From the NCBI GenBank assembly GCA_023435895.1, contig JAEZLH010000020.1, positions 1-64,000 of the forward strand: DNA of 64,000 nt. The letters run 5' to 3'. The position numbers were made by a program, and so were the translations under genes. Origin of the DNA: Bacillota bacterium. GTDB lineage: Bacteria; Bacillota; Clostridia; Lachnospirales; Lachnospiraceae. The notes below the pieces were generated by a model. It did not search any database. It was not told the DNA's origin and was given only the letters and a program-made list of their open reading frames with translations. This document shows, piece after piece, positions 62,960-64,000 of this stretch; position 1 is the first letter of the stretch, and each line of letters starts with the position of its first letter.

Positions 62960-63477
62960 TTAGTACTTTTTATATGCTTCGTCATATGATGCCTTATCAT
63001 TAGCCGATAAATCTGTAACACTATTAACATATTGATACATTACATCCGTCTTAACTGATGTTTTTCCTAATCCCAATGCCATACCTAATGCGAACATACA
63101 ATCCGCCAAATTTTCATTGTCTGTTTGGCTATCCATATTATACTGGTTAAATCTTATATGCCCATTTGATGTCGTTTTTGTAACTACTGAACTAACTTCA
63201 TAATAATCGGCAATATCAACGTCCTGTATCACTGATAAGCTATCAGCTCTAATTATCCCTGATTTATAAGCATTATATTTTCTTACAGCTGATTGAAATG
63301 AATATTTATAGTTGGAATTTCCATCCCAATCTAAGTGTTTACCACTATCAACCAAGTCAAACGAATTTAGTGTCTCACTGTTCCAGCTGCCAAACACTTT
63401 TTAGAAAAAATGTTACTTCCCATTATAATCCCGAAAACTAATAGCATACACAGAAATAAAGATGTGTTCTTTTTCAC
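62960..63477 (-). pseudogene. frameshifted, catalytically dead matrixin paralogue
   Basis: The mature part (to 63397) aligns with the neighbouring protease: FDLVDSGKHLDWDGNSNY matches WDLVDSGKHCDWDGNCSY and ADSLSVIQDV matches ADSLTVIEDV. The zinc motif is replaced by FALGMALGLGK, so H125, E126, H129 and H135 become Phe, Ala, Met and Lys. A GTG at 63477 with AAAAGG 9 bases upstream opens a signal peptide (MKKNTSLFLCMLLVFGIIMG). That frame is out of phase with the body by one base in an A-rich run near 63400. Restoring one base gives a full exported protein. It is either a recent mutation or a sequencing error. Confidence 0.72.
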
Positions 63478-63790
63478 AGCAAAAAACCTTTTCTTAACTA
63501 CATAATCTCTCATTTATACTCCATTATTTTTCTATAGTTAACAATCTCCCTCATGAGTAAGTGCACTGGATTGTTAATATCTTCTTACCATATTATATTA
63601 CCAAATTAGTATTATTTTGTCAATTAATATTGTATATTTTTCCATTTTATCTTATATTTCTCCATTTTATTTTATATTTTCCATTTTTATCATCCTAACT
63701 ATATACTAGCCTCATATAGAACTTCATATAGAGTATGTAATATCTTTTTTCGAAAATATAACTGAACCTATAATGATCTCCGATTTAAGA
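63478..63790. other. AT-rich region with short tandem-like repeats
   Basis: No gene seen. Around 63638-63690 three near copies of TCCATTTTATNTTATATTT occur in tandem. The 5' flank of the pseudo-matrixin gene, including its promoter, should lie near 63500-63600. Confidence 0.4.
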
Positions 63791-63962
63791 GGGACAGCAC
63801 GTTAATCAAACTAAGATTAACGTTAAGGTAGTGACGATTATTCGAAATATTTTAAATTATCTATCCGAATGGATAGGAAGAAACGAATAATTACCTTCTG
63901 GTACATTTACCATAGAGCCAGCAATCATGACCACCAGCTTAGTCGGTGGTTTGTACTGTCCC
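63791..63962 (+). ncRNA. multi-hairpin RNA-like element, possible IS200/IS605-type omegaRNA or end
   Basis: GGGACAG (63791-63797) can close with CTGTCCC (63956-63962) around a set of internal hairpins. They are CGTTAATC/GATTAACG (63800-63822), ATTATTCG/CGAATAAT (63837-63891) enclosing CTATCC/GGATAG, TACC/GGTA (63893-63903) and ACCACC/GGTGGT (63930-63950). CCCTAAAAGGGG then CTTTT follows. The CCACC-GGTGG terminal hairpin resembles ends of clostridial IS200/IS605 elements, from memory only. No tnpA or tnpB is in the window. Confidence 0.4.
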
Positions 63963-64000
63963 TAAAAGGGGCTTTTACCCTCTAACTGATGGATTTTCCA

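Overview
The window is AT-rich bacterial DNA with densely packed genes, strong GGAGG-type ribosome binding sites and simple intrinsic terminators. It encodes an anaerobe-type Firmicute repertoire: ECF-type riboflavin uptake, an EFR1-type flavodoxin/ferredoxin, radical SAM chemistry, a RecD2 of the RecBC-independent type, Mbl with FlhO/FlhP, YvyF and YjfB. This points to a motile member of the Clostridia, most likely Lachnospiraceae (Lachnoclostridium/Anaerocolumna-like). The assignment is inference from gene content and base composition, not from a marker gene.

Left part (1-22 kb). The left edge holds a consensus rRNA-type promoter and leader firing leftwards out of the window, then two tRNA-Ser genes. 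Housekeeping genes follow: ispD, tsaD, rnz, a threonine aldolase, and a tsaE-tsaB-rimI-zinc ribbon operon that complements tsaD for t6A synthesis. Next come an FMN-riboswitch-controlled ribU, ydcF, a GNAT, tex, and a divergent flavodoxin/TetR pair with two matching operators. A TPP-riboswitch-controlled thiamine salvage operon (cytX-thiM-thiE-thiD) is followed by a threonine-branch operon (ACT protein, homoserine dehydrogenase, ApgM-type mutase that may act as homoserine kinase).

Middle (21.7-50.4 kb). A polar amino acid ABC transporter sits behind a 490-base hairpin-rich leader. Then come cheW, prfB (with a clear programmed +1 frameshift), secA and hpf, and an AT-rich stretch with four perfect DnaA boxes. 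An MBOAT/SGNH O-acetylation pair, an NlpC/P60 endopeptidase, trxB, yjfB, a methyltransferase, an acyl-ACP thioesterase, a CvfB-like protein, yvyF, comF, a nucleotidyltransferase, a polysaccharide deacetylase and recD2 follow. The mbl-flhO-flhP-rod-binding cluster and recQ close this part.

Right part (50.4-64 kb) is accessory. It holds a membrane-anchored unknown protein, a PadR-DUF2812 pair, and repeat-rich intergenic DNA. A radical SAM/SPASM enzyme is followed by a lipoprotein with an unusually long N-terminal region. Then come an ECF sigma/anti-sigma pair, an IS110 transposase remnant and a MacB-like ABC exporter. Next to the exporter are a membrane-anchored unknown and two matrixin-like proteins: one has an intact zinc site, the other has lost all zinc ligands and has a frameshift at its signal peptide. 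The right edge contains a roughly 170-nt multi-hairpin RNA-like element, possibly an IS200/IS605-type omegaRNA or a non-autonomous derivative.

The best candidates for undescribed biology are the radical SAM/lipoprotein pair, the matrixin/pseudo-matrixin/ABC locus, the structured leader before the amino acid transporter, and the structured element at the right edge.
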